From Vibrio gelatinilyticus (lineage in GTDB: Bacteria > Pseudomonadota > Gammaproteobacteria > Enterobacterales > Vibrionaceae), in the NCBI RefSeq assembly GCF_022836845.1, contig NZ_JAJNNZ010000002.1, positions 47,033-111,032 of the forward strand: a stretch of DNA of 64,000 nucleotides. The letters are read 5' to 3'. The translations under genes were made by a program, and so were the position numbers. This document shows, one piece after another, positions 17,697 to 27,174 of the stretch. The notes under the pieces are model-generated. The model did no database searches. It had not been told where the DNA came from and saw nothing but the letters and a program-made list of their open reading frames with translations. The first letter of the stretch is position 1, and the number at the start of each line of letters is the position of its first letter.

Positions 17697-18637
17697 TACT
17701 ATCGCCGGGTATGCTAGCCACCGTCCAAGATCTTGGACGCTTCGGCGCTGCTCAGTGGGGCCTGAGCCAAGGAGGGGCGGCCGATCTTCATGCTCATTGC
17801 TGGGGGCAGTGGCTATTGGAGCAGCCAAGCTCGAATGCAAGTATTGAAATCGTGTTTGGCAATGCACGGTTTCAAGCACTCGATACTCTGCAGCTCGCAA
17901 TTACGGGGGCTGATTGCAACGCGACACTAAATGGACGGGCTCTAATCAACTGGCAAAGCTTTACTATCCGTAGCGGAGACATTGTTGAATTTGGTCGGCC
18001 ACTTTCTGGACTACGAAGCTATCTTTGCATTAAAGGCGGACTAAATATTAGTGGCTGTTTGGGCAGTTGTAGCACGGTGATAAGAAACCAATTAGGTGGT
18101 TTAGATCAAGGGAAGCCACTGAAGAAAGGAGACATACTAACGCCTCATACAAACTCTGCGACGAATCATCTTTCTTCGTCTAAGGTCATCCCTCGTCACT
18201 ATATTCCTAACTACACGTCGAGCCAAACACTCGCTTTACTCCCCGCCTATCAGCATTCTCTTTTTTCAGCGTGCGAATGGGACAACTTACTGGCATGTGA
18301 ATTTCAAGTATCAAATAACAGTGACAAGATGGGTATCAGGCTAGACTATCCGTCCAATATTAATAATCACGATATGCCGTTCAAAAGAGCATTGCCGGGC
18401 ATTATTTCTGAAGGGATCTGCTGTGGTGCGGTACAAATCCCCCCAGATGGCGCTCCAATAATTATGATGCAAGACAGACAAACATTAGGTGGCTACGCCA
18501 AATGTGGCAGCATCGCTTTTCGAAACTTAAGTAAAGTCGCTCAACTTCGTCCTGGCGATAGAGTGAAATTCTCGTTAGCAAACTTAGCTGTTGAAAGGGC
18601 GCGTCAGCGAGCTTTTTATCAGTTTTTCAAGCTGTAG
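17681..18637 (+). CDS. pxpC: 5-oxoprolinase subunit PxpC (KipA family)
   Basis: The 318-residue biotin-dependent-carboxylase-like subunit of 5-oxoprolinase. The N-terminus shows the typical VLSPGMLATVQDLGRFGAAQ, and later blocks YLCIKGGL, DKMGIRLDY, GAVQIPPDGAPIIMMQDRQTLGGYAK and a final LRPGDRVKF fit the family. It ends 2 bases from the stop of the convergent tfoS gene, leaving no room for a separate terminator, so the transcripts probably overlap at their ends. Confidence 0.92.
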   Translation: MHGLVVLSPGMLATVQDLGRFGAAQWGLSQGGAADLHAHCWGQWLLEQPSSNASIEIVFGNARFQALDTLQLAITGADCNATLNGRALINWQSFTIRSGDIVEFGRPLSGLRSYLCIKGGLNISGCLGSCSTVIRNQLGGLDQGKPLKKGDILTPHTNSATNHLSSSKVIPRHYIPNYTSSQTLALLPAYQHSLFSACEWDNLLACEFQVSNNSDKMGIRLDYPSNINNHDMPFKRALPGIISEGICCGAVQIPPDGAPIIMMQDRQTLGGYAKCGSIAFRNLSKVAQLRPGDRVKFSLANLAVERARQRAFYQFFKL

Positions 18638-18639
18638 GA

Positions 18640-21600
18640 CTACCCGTGTTGCTGCTCTGTCAGGTCGCTTTCAAGGATGGCGAACTTGGACGGTGATACT
18701 CCAAAATGCAGCTTAAACTTCTGAGAAAAGTAGGAAGGATCATTGAATCCACAAGAAAAGGCGACGTCTGCTATTTTGTCACCAAGCAGTAGCATTTCAC
18801 ACGCTTTTTCCAATCTAAACTCTGTTATATAGTCGGTAAATGTCTTTTGGAACACCGCTTTAAAGCGCCTTTGTAAGCTTCGCTCAGACATGTACAACCT
18901 TTTAGCGACACTTGACATGGTAAAGTCTGGGTCACTGTAATGCTCCTCCACCAGTCCTCGCACAGTTCTTAGCCATTGCTCTTGCTTAGTTTTTAAGTTC
19001 TGGTGTGCTTCACTCTCTAGTGGAATCGAGCTAGCTTCTAGCGCCTTATCTCGGCCCGTGGTTACTTTTGTAAAATTAACTTGAGTAGCGGTCTCATGAT
19101 AAAGCGGCCAGTGCATGTGAACACGATTAACCTCTCGTCGCTCGACTTCATGAAGTTCACCACCACTCATTCGAATATGGTTAGCTAAATTGGCTGGAGT
19201 AAAGTCTAAACTCTTTTCCCGCTTCTCATGAAATTGGTTTTGAACATTGGTATTGATCGATGGAAACGGCAACCCTTTGTCCTCAAATATGATCGACAAC
19301 TTGCCACAGTGCTCTTCGATACGGATCACCAGTGATTGGCCTCGTACATTCCTTTTCAATGCGTTGGCCAATAGTGTATTGAAAATAATGTCCAGATTAA
19401 AAGTCTCTAGCACAATCTTGTCACTACTGGCTAACAATTGAAGCTCAATACGTATGCCGTGGACCTCATATTCGGCATGCCAGGCTTCGGCGGTACTTTT
19501 AAGGACTTCTTCTGCTCGATAGAACGTTGGTACTGACGATTGTGACTCGACAATTCTCTGTAGTTGACTCAGGTTTTGATTTAGATTTTGCAATGCCATT
19601 GGCAGTACCGTCGTCGAGGGCGTTGTAGCACTCTTCTCAAAATCCTGCGAATGATCAATTGCCTGTAATACCATATCGTGCACGATAGATTGCCGAACAT
19701 TAAATAACTTTCTTAGCTGCAAGTTATTTGTTAATAGAACACGACTTTGGTGTTGAAGCTGCTCTGTTTTAAGAGATACTTTCAACTTCAATTGACGGTT
19801 CAACGCAGTTATCCGCCTCGAACGCCATTGTATAAAAGCAACCATAGCCAGTACGATGGTAAAGAAAGTTAACAAGAAAAAAGCAGAGGAAAAATACCAC
19901 GGATTTCTGACAGAGAACGGCAACTCTATCAATTGTGTTTTGATTTTCGCCTTGCTCAGGCGAACCTGCAGAAAGTAATCTCCCGGCATGAGGCGATCAA
20001 GGTTTAGCTCTGTCCCCTGTAATTCGATCCAGTTGGATTGTGAATTGAGCCTGAACTCAATCGATTGTCCTTGAAACTGAGGCCATACACCAAAACGGAA
20101 TCCTAGCTGACTACCATAGTTAAATGCACTGAGTGATAGTTCTGTACTGCCGATAGCTACAGGTAAACCATCAACAGAAACCTGAGTCAGCACGATGCTT
20201 TCTGGCGGGTTATCGCTGCGAAGGAGCGCTTCACTATCGGACTCCACCAGTCCATATTTTGAGCCCAATATAAGGCTATTGGCGCGTTGATTAAACGCAC
20301 ATGCCCCGTACAAAAACTCATTATTGATCAAACCAAACGGAGCGCCAAAGTGCTTAACCAAACTCCCTTGTGTGTTGTACACAGAAATGCCAATTGAAGT
20401 CGTTAACCATATATGGTTGTTTCCTTGGGTCAGACAAAAAGGTCTTATGTTATTTTCTTTTAACGGCAATGCGTCGAGCTTCATTTTAGGTATGTCGAGC
20501 ATAGCTACACCATAGCTACTGGCTAGCCAGATTGACTCATCACTTACCTTGATAGCATTTATTTGGCTACCGTACACTTTCGTCTCTTTTAGATAGCGAA
20601 TGGTACTGTTATTTAAGTGATACAAGCCATGATCAGTACCAATAAACAACTGGTTATTGGCAGATGGAGTTAGCGAGGTCACCTTAGCTGGCAAGTATTT
20701 ATCGAGTAACCAGTCTTCACCATAGTCACTTACCTTACCTGTATTGAGCTCTAATGACATCAGACGCAAACCGCTTGTTAGCCACAATTCACCATCATCA
20801 CTCATAGCGATATGATCAACAATGTCGGGAATACTGGGAAACTGATCTTTTATCGCTGTTACCTTATATTTCCCGATATCAATCACAATTAATCCGCGAT
20901 CTGACGCTAACCAAAGCTGCTTGCCAACTTGCTGTAAACCGCTAACCTGGCCAAAGAACACGAGCGTGCTTACGCCATTATCATTGACAGAATAAAGCGC
21001 ATTACTCGTTATTAGCCAATAACCGCCCGACTCGTTCGCCATGATTTTGTTAACCGCATGGCTACGATAGTTATCCTTTGATTCAATAAGAGACCAACGC
21101 TCAAACAAAGCGCTATATTCAGAGTAGTAACGCACGCCCCCGCTTGTCGCCAACCATACCCCGCCCAGAGAATCGGTCGCAATTGAGTAGATTTTCTCGT
21201 TGGTTAATCCATACTCATCGTTTGGATCAACGTCTACCTGTTTCAGGTCACGAAACTCTTTATGATAGCGGTACAATCCATGCTCCGTCCCCAACCAAAT
21301 CCAGCTCTCTGACTCGGCAATAGTGAGTACATGCGAGCTATTTAAGCTGAAATGCTGACTCTGATCATTGTCCAGTTCATAAATAATCGCACCACGTAAT
21401 AGCCCAAGCACAAGCGCTCTTTTCTGCTTTGAATAATGTAATGTTTCGATACCCTGAGGTGCTACTTTATCAAATAGTGTTAATTCACCATTATTAATTA
21501 TAAAGAGCCCAGATGTAGTGGCGAGATACCAGGAATCAGCCACCTTCACCGCATCATTAATCGTAATGGGACCACCGCTTTTAAAGCGCGAAAATTTATA

Positions 21601-22071
21601 CAACTCAACTTGTTGCGTCTTCTTTTCTTCTAAAGAGTACAGGTGAATATGTTCATCATCAGTCGCCCACAGCCATCCCGATGAATAACCAAGATGAGTG
21701 ATATTATTTGCGATTTCTGTTTCAAACACGACTTCGGCTGATTGTGCTGGACGATGTTTGAATACTTTATTTTTATTGTAAGACCAGAACGAACCTAGAC
21801 CATAAGTAAGTTGCTGTCGATAAAAGGCACTGCCTTGTATATCAACGAAGTTTTCGCCATCATAAAAACGCAACTTCCCATACACGTCTAATGACCAAAC
21901 TCCACCTTCATCTCCCATAAAGAGCTTTTGTGCTGCAAGATAACGCCCTTGGGATTGGATCTGCATGGGATAAAAAATAGGTGGAAGTTCATTACTAAAA
22001 CTGGGGGTTGGAATTGAGAGAAACACTAAGGCTAAATAGGCAAAAATCTTGCTATAAACGTGACGATTCAT
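18640..22071 (-). CDS. tfoS: TfoS-like membrane-bound AraC-family regulator
   Basis: A very large one-component regulator. From Met at 22071 it has a signal/anchor (YLALVFLSIPTPSFS) and a long periplasmic region of repeated two-component-regulator propeller blades. A Y_Y_Y-type domain and one membrane helix (FFLLTFFTIVLAMVAFI) follow. The cytoplasmic part has a histidine-kinase-like segment with a possible IVHDM H-box and a degenerate ATP-binding N-box. It ends in an AraC helix-turn-helix domain with ADVAFSCGFNDPSYFSQKF. I recall V. cholerae TfoS, the chitin-oligosaccharide-responsive activator of tfoR, with this architecture and beside znuA. The frame opens 35 codons earlier at 22176, but the signal peptide favours the later Met. 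Confidence 0.82.
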   Translation of the reverse strand: MNRHVYSKIFAYLALVFLSIPTPSFSNELPPIFYPMQIQSQGRYLAAQKLFMGDEGGVWSLDVYGKLRFYDGENFVDIQGSAFYRQQLTYGLGSFWSYNKNKVFKHRPAQSAEVVFETEIANNITHLGYSSGWLWATDDEHIHLYSLEEKKTQQVELYKFSRFKSGGPITINDAVKVADSWYLATTSGLFIINNGELTLFDKVAPQGIETLHYSKQKRALVLGLLRGAIIYELDNDQSQHFSLNSSHVLTIAESESWIWLGTEHGLYRYHKEFRDLKQVDVDPNDEYGLTNEKIYSIATDSLGGVWLATSGGVRYYSEYSALFERWSLIESKDNYRSHAVNKIMANESGGYWLITSNALYSVNDNGVSTLVFFGQVSGLQQVGKQLWLASDRGLIVIDIGKYKVTAIKDQFPSIPDIVDHIAMSDDGELWLTSGLRLMSLELNTGKVSDYGEDWLLDKYLPAKVTSLTPSANNQLFIGTDHGLYHLNNSTIRYLKETKVYGSQINAIKVSDESIWLASSYGVAMLDIPKMKLDALPLKENNIRPFCLTQGNNHIWLTTSIGISVYNTQGSLVKHFGAPFGLINNEFLYGACAFNQRANSLILGSKYGLVESDSEALLRSDNPPESIVLTQVSVDGLPVAIGSTELSLSAFNYGSQLGFRFGVWPQFQGQSIEFRLNSQSNWIELQGTELNLDRLMPGDYFLQVRLSKAKIKTQLIELPFSVRNPWYFSSAFFLLTFFTIVLAMVAFIQWRSRRITALNRQLKLKVSLKTEQLQHQSRVLLTNNLQLRKLFNVRQSIVHDMVLQAIDHSQDFEKSATTPSTTVLPMALQNLNQNLSQLQRIVESQSSVPTFYRAEEVLKSTAEAWHAEYEVHGIRIELQLLASSDKIVLETFNLDIIFNTLLANALKRNVRGQSLVIRIEEHCGKLSIIFEDKGLPFPSINTNVQNQFHEKREKSLDFTPANLANHIRMSGGELHEVERREVNRVHMHWPLYHETATQVNFTKVTTGRDKALEASSIPLESEAHQNLKTKQEQWLRTVRGLVEEHYSDPDFTMSSVAKRLYMSERSLQRRFKAVFQKTFTDYITEFRLEKACEMLLLGDKIADVAFSCGFNDPSYFSQKFKLHFGVSPSKFAILESDLTEQQHG

Positions 22072-22309
22072 CGACTTGAAAAGGTCTAAGCCGGTCTTGA
22101 AAAAAAAGACATATTGAGAAATTGTGCTTGCTGCTCTCCACGTAGTTGATTTCAGCAAAGCCGGTGTATGTCGCATTCCACGCTAACCATTAGTTATTTC
22201 GATACGATAATTATCTAGGCTAACTGTAATGGATTTATCGGAAATATAAAAGCGTGGTCAGTAAAAACTCAAGAACAAATCGCTATTAATCACCAGTTAC
22301 CTAACACAG

Positions 22310-22334
22310 AAAGAGGCTACCACTGCAGCCTCTT
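22310..22334 (-). terminator. Terminator of znuA
   Basis: The hairpin AAAGAGGCT / AGCCTCTTT lies 16 bases past the znuA stop on the minus strand. The T run after it is short. Confidence 0.55.
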
Positions 22335-22349
22335 TGCGCTAATTAGGCT

Positions 22350-23237
22350 CTAATCTTGACCTAAGCATCTGACAAAGCTCGCTGATACATCTTTGAGAAA
22401 GTGGAAGTAACTACCATCTTCCACTTTTATATTGGTTCCTAGTGGGTCAAGGCTACCAATTTTTGCGTGTGTTCCACGCGTCACTGATTCAATGACGGCT
22501 GGAGTAAATTGTGGCTCAGAAAACACACACTGTATATTTTCAGATCTGATGGTCGTTCTTATATGGATTAGCGTTTTTGCCCCTGGTTTACGATCCGGTG
22601 TTACGGTGAAGTGCCCTAGGTTGTTAAGACCAAAGAACTCTTCAAAATAACCATAGGCATCATGAAAAACGTAGTACCCTCGCTGCTTTATCGGTGAGAG
22701 TTGAGCATCAATAGCCACGACAGTTTGCTCAAGCTCGTGTTCAAACTCCACCAGTCTCTTGTTATAAGCACCGCGATTGTCAGGATCGAGCCTGACTAGA
22801 TGACGAGTGACAGCCTTGGCAAAGGCTCTCGCCTGCTCTGGCCCTAACCAAAAATGAGAATCATGGCTTCCATGATCGTGACCATCATGATTATGGCTTT
22901 GCGAATCACCAAACTCCCTGAGCGCGAGACCTGATATTTGATCGACTTGCAGCACATTGTCACGCCCTTCTACTACCTTTACCAAAAACGACTCTAAGTC
23001 GGGCCCAAACCAAATGATCAGATCGGCGCTATCAATTCGCTTCACATCCGATGGACGTAGAGCATAATCATGCGGCGAAGCACTGCTGACCAACAGTGAT
23101 GACGGGGACTGAGACTCCAAAGTAAGCTCATGTACAATCATTTCTAACGGTTTAATACTCGTCAGGACATTGAGTGCCATGACTGGTGACGTCATTACCA
23201 GACTCATGACAAAGAATAGGGTTAATTTACGCATCAA
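22350..23237 (-). CDS. znuA: Zinc ABC transporter, periplasmic zinc-binding protein
   Basis: A cluster 9 solute-binding protein of 295 residues that captures zinc in the periplasm and hands it to ZnuBC. It has a signal peptide (residues 1-21, ending ...MTSPVMA) and the metal-site His in SASPHDYAL. A short His/Asp-rich loop (HNHDGHDHGSHDSH, about residues 115-128) is followed by the HFWLGPEQ and VFHDAYGYFEEFF blocks. It is divergent from znuCB across a Zur-like box. Confidence 0.95.
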   Translation of the reverse strand: MMRKLTLFFVMSLVMTSPVMALNVLTSIKPLEMIVHELTLESQSPSSLLVSSASPHDYALRPSDVKRIDSADLIIWFGPDLESFLVKVVEGRDNVLQVDQISGLALREFGDSQSHNHDGHDHGSHDSHFWLGPEQARAFAKAVTRHLVRLDPDNRGAYNKRLVEFEHELEQTVVAIDAQLSPIKQRGYYVFHDAYGYFEEFFGLNNLGHFTVTPDRKPGAKTLIHIRTTIRSENIQCVFSEPQFTPAVIESVTRGTHAKIGSLDPLGTNIKVEDGSYFHFLKDVSASFVRCLGQD

Positions 23238-23268
23238 GTTCTCAGTGTAGTGTAGCTAACAGTGGCGT

Positions 23269-23291
23269 GAAATGTTACATTATAACAATAC
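23269..23291. promoter_or_regulatory. Putative Zur box between znuA and znuCB
   Basis: A 23-base palindrome whose left half GAAATGTTA and core ATTATAACA match the remembered gammaproteobacterial Zur consensus, with mismatches near the right end. It lies in the 77-base divergent region and can control both operons. Confidence 0.75.
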
Positions 23292-23314
23292 ACAATTGCA
23301 AATGAGTTCTATTC

Positions 23315-24103
23315 ATGTCCGAGCTAATGCAACTCCAAAATGTCGTCGTACAGTTCAACGAGCGAACGATCTTGGATAATGTCAGCCTCACTCTAGAGAA
23401 AGGTAAGATCACCACCCTAATTGGGCCTAACGGTGCTGGTAAGTCGACGTTGGTCAAAGTTCTTATCGGATTAGAAAAAGAGTTTTCTGGGCAACGCATT
23501 CGCCAGCCTAATATCAAACTTGGCTACGTGCCGCAAAAACTGAAACTCAATGAAACGTTGCCATTAACTGTTTTGCGCTTTCTACAGTTGGCGGGGCGAT
23601 ATTCTCGACAAGAGCAAATTGAAGCGCTCAAACTGGTTGGTGCGGAACATTTGGCAAAAAACAGCATGCATCAACTGTCAGGCGGTGAGAACCAACGAGT
23701 ATTGCTAGCACGCGCATTACTGCATCGTCCAGACATATTAGTGCTTGATGAGCCAGCTCAAGGGGTCGATGTTCAGGGGCAAATAGATCTCTATGAATTA
23801 ATTGATACGATCCGCCACCGATTCGGCTGTGCGGTATTTATGGTGTCTCATGACCTCCACCTCGTCATGGCAAAAACTGATGAAGTCATTTGTCTTCACC
23901 ACCATATTTGTTGCCAAGGAGCACCAGCTGCGATCACACAGCACCCTTCGTACATCGCACTATTTGGTCATGCTAAACAAGAAACTCTCGCATTTTACCA
24001 CCATGAACACTCCCACCATCACCATGATCTGTCTGGTGAACCAGTAAAAGGTGATGCCCACCATTGTTCTAACCATAAGCATGGACATGTACATCATGAT
24101 TGA
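23315..24103 (+). CDS. znuC: Zinc ABC transporter, ATP-binding protein
   Basis: The ATPase of the high-affinity zinc importer. Walker [10 protein letters not shown] lies near residues 37-45, the signature LSGGE near 125 and Walker [11 protein letters not shown] near 145. The last 40 residues form a His-rich tail (HHEHSHHHH, then several His pairs and a Cys), which probably binds zinc and is not part of the core ABC fold. It overlaps znuB by 8 bases. Confidence 0.95.
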   Translation: MSELMQLQNVVVQFNERTILDNVSLTLEKGKITTLIGPNGAGKSTLVKVLIGLEKEFSGQRIRQPNIKLGYVPQKLKLNETLPLTVLRFLQLAGRYSRQEQIEALKLVGAEHLAKNSMHQLSGGENQRVLLARALLHRPDILVLDEPAQGVDVQGQIDLYELIDTIRHRFGCAVFMVSHDLHLVMAKTDEVICLHHHICCQGAPAAITQHPSYIALFGHAKQETLAFYHHEHSHHHHDLSGEPVKGDAHHCSNHKHGHVHHD

Positions 24104-24881
24104 TTTCCTGTTACCCGCTATTATTGCCGGCCTTCTTATCGCCCTTATAGCCGGACCACTTGGTTCATTTGTCGTTTGGCGACGTATGGCTTACTTTGGA
24201 GATACTCTCGCTCACGCATCACTATTGGGGCTGGCTTTAGGCTTTCTTTTTGACATCAACATTTATTTGGCACTAACGGTTTGTTGCTTAGTCTTGGCAG
24301 TGCTGTTAGTCACCCTACAAAAACAAAAGTTTGTTGCTACAGATACATTGTTGGGAATACTCGCCCACAGCTCTTTGTCTCTGGGATTAGTTGCGGTTAG
24401 CTTTTTAGATAACGTTCGCGTTGACCTCATGAGCTATCTATTTGGCGATTTGCTTGCCGTCACCTCCAATGATCTCGTGTATATCGGTGGTGGCGTATTG
24501 GTGATTGCTATAACCCTAAGCTATTTTTGGCGACCGCTGCTTTCAACCACAGTCAGTGAAGAGTTAGCCGAGGTTGAGGGAACAAATGTCGATGCTATTA
24601 GGCTACTTATCATGCTACTTGTTGGCCTGGTAATCGCGATTGGAATGAAATTTGTAGGGGCACTAATTATAACCTCGCTGCTGATAATACCTGCAGCCAC
24701 TGCGAGAAAGTTCTCTGTGACTCCAGAACAAATGGCGTCTATTGCTTCCCTGATTGGTGCTTTGGCTGTGCTTGGCGGTCTATCGCTATCCTGGTTTTAC
24801 GACACTCCTGCCGGGCCATCGGTTGTTGTCTGTGCCGCCAGCATTTTCATGTTGTCTCAGCTAAGTCGCGGGCAGCGATAA
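24096..24881 (+). CDS. znuB: Zinc ABC transporter, permease
   Basis: The inner-membrane permease of the ABC-3 family, with about eight hydrophobic segments. The start [25 protein letters not shown].. aligns in style with E. coli ZnuB, and the conserved [20 protein letters not shown] follows. I chose ATG 24096, which overlaps the znuC stop by 8 bases; in-frame Mets further upstream lie inside the znuC tail and lack family similarity. The protein is 261 residues. Confidence 0.94.
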   Translation: MIDFLLPAIIAGLLIALIAGPLGSFVVWRRMAYFGDTLAHASLLGLALGFLFDINIYLALTVCCLVLAVLLVTLQKQKFVATDTLLGILAHSSLSLGLVAVSFLDNVRVDLMSYLFGDLLAVTSNDLVYIGGGVLVIAITLSYFWRPLLSTTVSEELAEVEGTNVDAIRLLIMLLVGLVIAIGMKFVGALIITSLLIIPAATARKFSVTPEQMASIASLIGALAVLGGLSLSWFYDTPAGPSVVVCAASIFMLSQLSRGQR

Positions 24882-24911
24882 CTTGCACTTTCGTTGTCAC
24901 GATTCAGATGT

Positions 24912-24939
24912 AAAAAAGCCTCGCAACTGCGAGGCTTTT
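24912..24939. terminator. Bidirectional terminator between znuB and sucD
   Basis: A6, GCCTCGC-AACT-GCGAGGC, T4. It serves the convergent znuCB and sdh-suc transcripts. It sits only about 15 bases from the sucD stop, leaving no space for an SdhX-like 3'-UTR RNA. Confidence 0.9.
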
Positions 24940-24953
24940 GACCCTTAAGAGCT

Positions 24954-25826
24954 TTACCAACCAGTAATCTCTCTTAAACCTTTACCGATGTCCGCTAAGC
25001 TCTTAACCGTTTTTACACCTGCGGCTTCAAGCGCTGCGAACTTATCTTCTGCAGTGCCTTTACCACCAGAGATGATGGCACCCGCATGCCCCATACGCTT
25101 ACCTGGAGGGGCTGTCACACCAGCGATATAAGACACAACTGGCTTACTCACGTTATCTTTAATAAACGCCGCAGCCTCTTCTTCAGCAGTGCCACCAATT
25201 TCGCCAATCATTACGATGGCTTCTGTTTCTGGATCCTGCTCGAACAATTTCAGAATATCGATGAAGTTTGAGCCTGGAATAGGATCACCACCGATACCAA
25301 CACACGTCGACTGACCAAAGCCTTCGTCGGTGGTTTGTTTAACCGCTTCATAGGTCAGCGTACCAGAACGCGATACAATGCCAACCTTACCTTTTTTATG
25401 AATGTGTCCAGGCATGATACCAATTTTACATTCGTCTGGCGTAATCACTCCTGGGCAGTTAGGACCGATCATCACCACACCCGCCTCGTCTAGACGCACT
25501 TTAACATCAAGTAGGTCAAGTGTCGGGATGCCTTCGGTAATCGTAACTATCAGCTTAATTCCAGCATCAATGGCTTCTAGGATCGCATCCTTACAAAATG
25601 GGGCTGGCACATAAATCACTGATGCTGTTGCACCTGTAACTTCTACCGCTTCGCGTACAGTGTTGAATACTGGCAAACCTAGGTGCTCTTGACCACCTTT
25701 ACCAGGAGAAACACCACCAACCATTTGAGTACCATAGGCCATTGCTTGCTCAGAGTGGAATGTACCTTGACCACCAGTAAAACCTTGGCAAATAACTTTT
25801 GTATCTTTATTGATTAAAACAGACAT
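24954..25826 (-). CDS. sucD: Succinyl-CoA synthetase alpha subunit
   Basis: The subunit that carries the phosphohistidine and CoA site of succinyl-CoA ligase, the substrate-level phosphorylation step of the TCA cycle. The active His lies in [12 protein letters not shown] near residue 247, and the CoA-binding part has [14 protein letters not shown] near the start. The 290-residue length is standard. It overlaps sucC by 1 base and is last in the sdh-suc cluster. Confidence 0.97.
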   Translation of the reverse strand: MSVLINKDTKVICQGFTGGQGTFHSEQAMAYGTQMVGGVSPGKGGQEHLGLPVFNTVREAVEVTGATASVIYVPAPFCKDAILEAIDAGIKLIVTITEGIPTLDLLDVKVRLDEAGVVMIGPNCPGVITPDECKIGIMPGHIHKKGKVGIVSRSGTLTYEAVKQTTDEGFGQSTCVGIGGDPIPGSNFIDILKLFEQDPETEAIVMIGEIGGTAEEEAAAFIKDNVSKPVVSYIAGVTAPPGKRMGHAGAIISGGKGTAEDKFAALEAAGVKTVKSLADIGKGLREITGW

Positions 25827-26992
25827 TATTTGCCCTCCGCAGCAGCAACGACTTTTTCCGCTGCTTCAGTCAATGAAGTTGCAGCAATGATATTCAATCC
25901 ACTTTCAGCTAGCTTTTGTGAACCTAATGGTGCGTTATTACCTTCAAGACGCACTACAACTGGAACTTCGACGCCGACTTCTTCGACCGCGCCAATAATG
26001 CCATCAGCAATAAGATCACAACGAACAATACCGCCAAAAATATTCACTAATACCGCTTTTACATTGCTATCAGAAAGAATGATTTTGAAGGCTTCCGTTA
26101 CACGTTCTTTCGTTGCGCCGCCACCGACGTCTAGGAAATTTGCCGGTTGACCTCCATGTAGGTTAACAATGTCCATTGTCCCCATGGCTAGACCAGCACC
26201 GTTGACCATACAGCCGATGCTACCATCAAGTGCGACATAGTTAAGCTCCCACTGAGCGGCATGAGCTTCTCGCTCATCTTCTTGAGAAGGATCATGCATT
26301 TCACGAAGTTTAGGTTGGCGATAAAGTGCGTTTGAATCGATGTTGATTTTACCATCGAGACATAAAAGATTACCTTCACCTGTGATAACAAGAGGGTTGA
26401 TTTCAAGAAGAGCTAGGTCATATTGAGCAAACATATTGCCAAGACCTAGGAAGATCTTAACAAACTGTTTAATTTGGTCACCAGTAAGACCCAATTTGAA
26501 TGCTAATTCACGGCCTTGGTAAGCTTGTGGACCCACCAATGGGTCAATAGCCGCTTTATGGATAAGCTCTGGTGTTTCTTCTGCTACTTTTTCAATTTCC
26601 ACGCCACCTTCTGTTGATGCCATGAAAACGATTCGCTGACTCGCACGGTCAACCACTGCACCTAAGTACAATTCATTTGCGATGTTGGATGCTTCCTCGA
26701 CTAAAATCTTAGTCACAGGCTGACCATTAGCATCTGTTTGGTAAGTCACTAGGTTTTTACCTAACCACTTCTGAGCGAACTCTTTAACACCGTCTTTGGT
26801 ATCATGGAGTTCAACGCCGCCCGCTTTTCCGCGGCCACCAGCATGGACTTGACACTTAACGACTTTCTTTTCAGTTGTGATGCGACCAGCCGCTTCAAAT
26901 GCTTCTTGCGGCGTTTCACACGCATAACCTTCGGGCACAGGCAAACCGAATTCTGCAAATAACTGCTTGGCTTGATATTCATGCAAATTCAT
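25826..26992 (-). CDS. sucC: Succinyl-CoA synthetase beta subunit
   Basis: The ATP-grasp subunit that binds ADP and succinate. It starts [20 protein letters not shown] and shows the ATP-grasp features [16 protein letters not shown] near residue 45, [11 protein letters not shown] near 195 and the glycine-rich [11 protein letters not shown] near 318. At 388 residues it has the normal length. A 182-base gap with a hairpin separates it from sucB, unlike the tight spacing elsewhere in the cluster. Confidence 0.97.
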   Translation of the reverse strand: MNLHEYQAKQLFAEFGLPVPEGYACETPQEAFEAAGRITTEKKVVKCQVHAGGRGKAGGVELHDTKDGVKEFAQKWLGKNLVTYQTDANGQPVTKILVEEASNIANELYLGAVVDRASQRIVFMASTEGGVEIEKVAEETPELIHKAAIDPLVGPQAYQGRELAFKLGLTGDQIKQFVKIFLGLGNMFAQYDLALLEINPLVITGEGNLLCLDGKINIDSNALYRQPKLREMHDPSQEDEREAHAAQWELNYVALDGSIGCMVNGAGLAMGTMDIVNLHGGQPANFLDVGGGATKERVTEAFKIILSDSNVKAVLVNIFGGIVRCDLIADGIIGAVEEVGVEVPVVVRLEGNNAPLGSQKLAESGLNIIAATSLTEAAEKVVAAAEGK

Positions 26993-27112
26993 TTTGTTAT
27001 TCCATTTGTTATATCCCTGAGGGATTTATTATTTCCATAAGGCTAGTCATAGCCATACGTCTGGAGGGAGTTCCCTAGTGAGCCACCCACGGCATAACGC
27101 TATGGGTTTGAA

Positions 27113-27141
27113 AGAGCTAGACGTTGAGCGTGCCTAGCTCT
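27113..27141. repeat. Hairpin in the sucB-sucC intergenic region
   Basis: AGAGCTAG / CTAGCTCT, perfect 8-base arms, with an inner ACG/CGT. It is not followed by a T run. It may stabilise or mark processing of the sucAB part of the long transcript. Confidence 0.6.
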
Positions 27142-27174
27142 AATCAATCAGACGTCTAAAAGATTGCCGTCACT

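Noticed and set aside
24912..24953. SdhX-like small RNA in the sucD 3' UTR
   Set aside because: In E. coli such an RNA comes from this place, but here only about 15 bases lie between the sucD stop and the terminator, too few for one.
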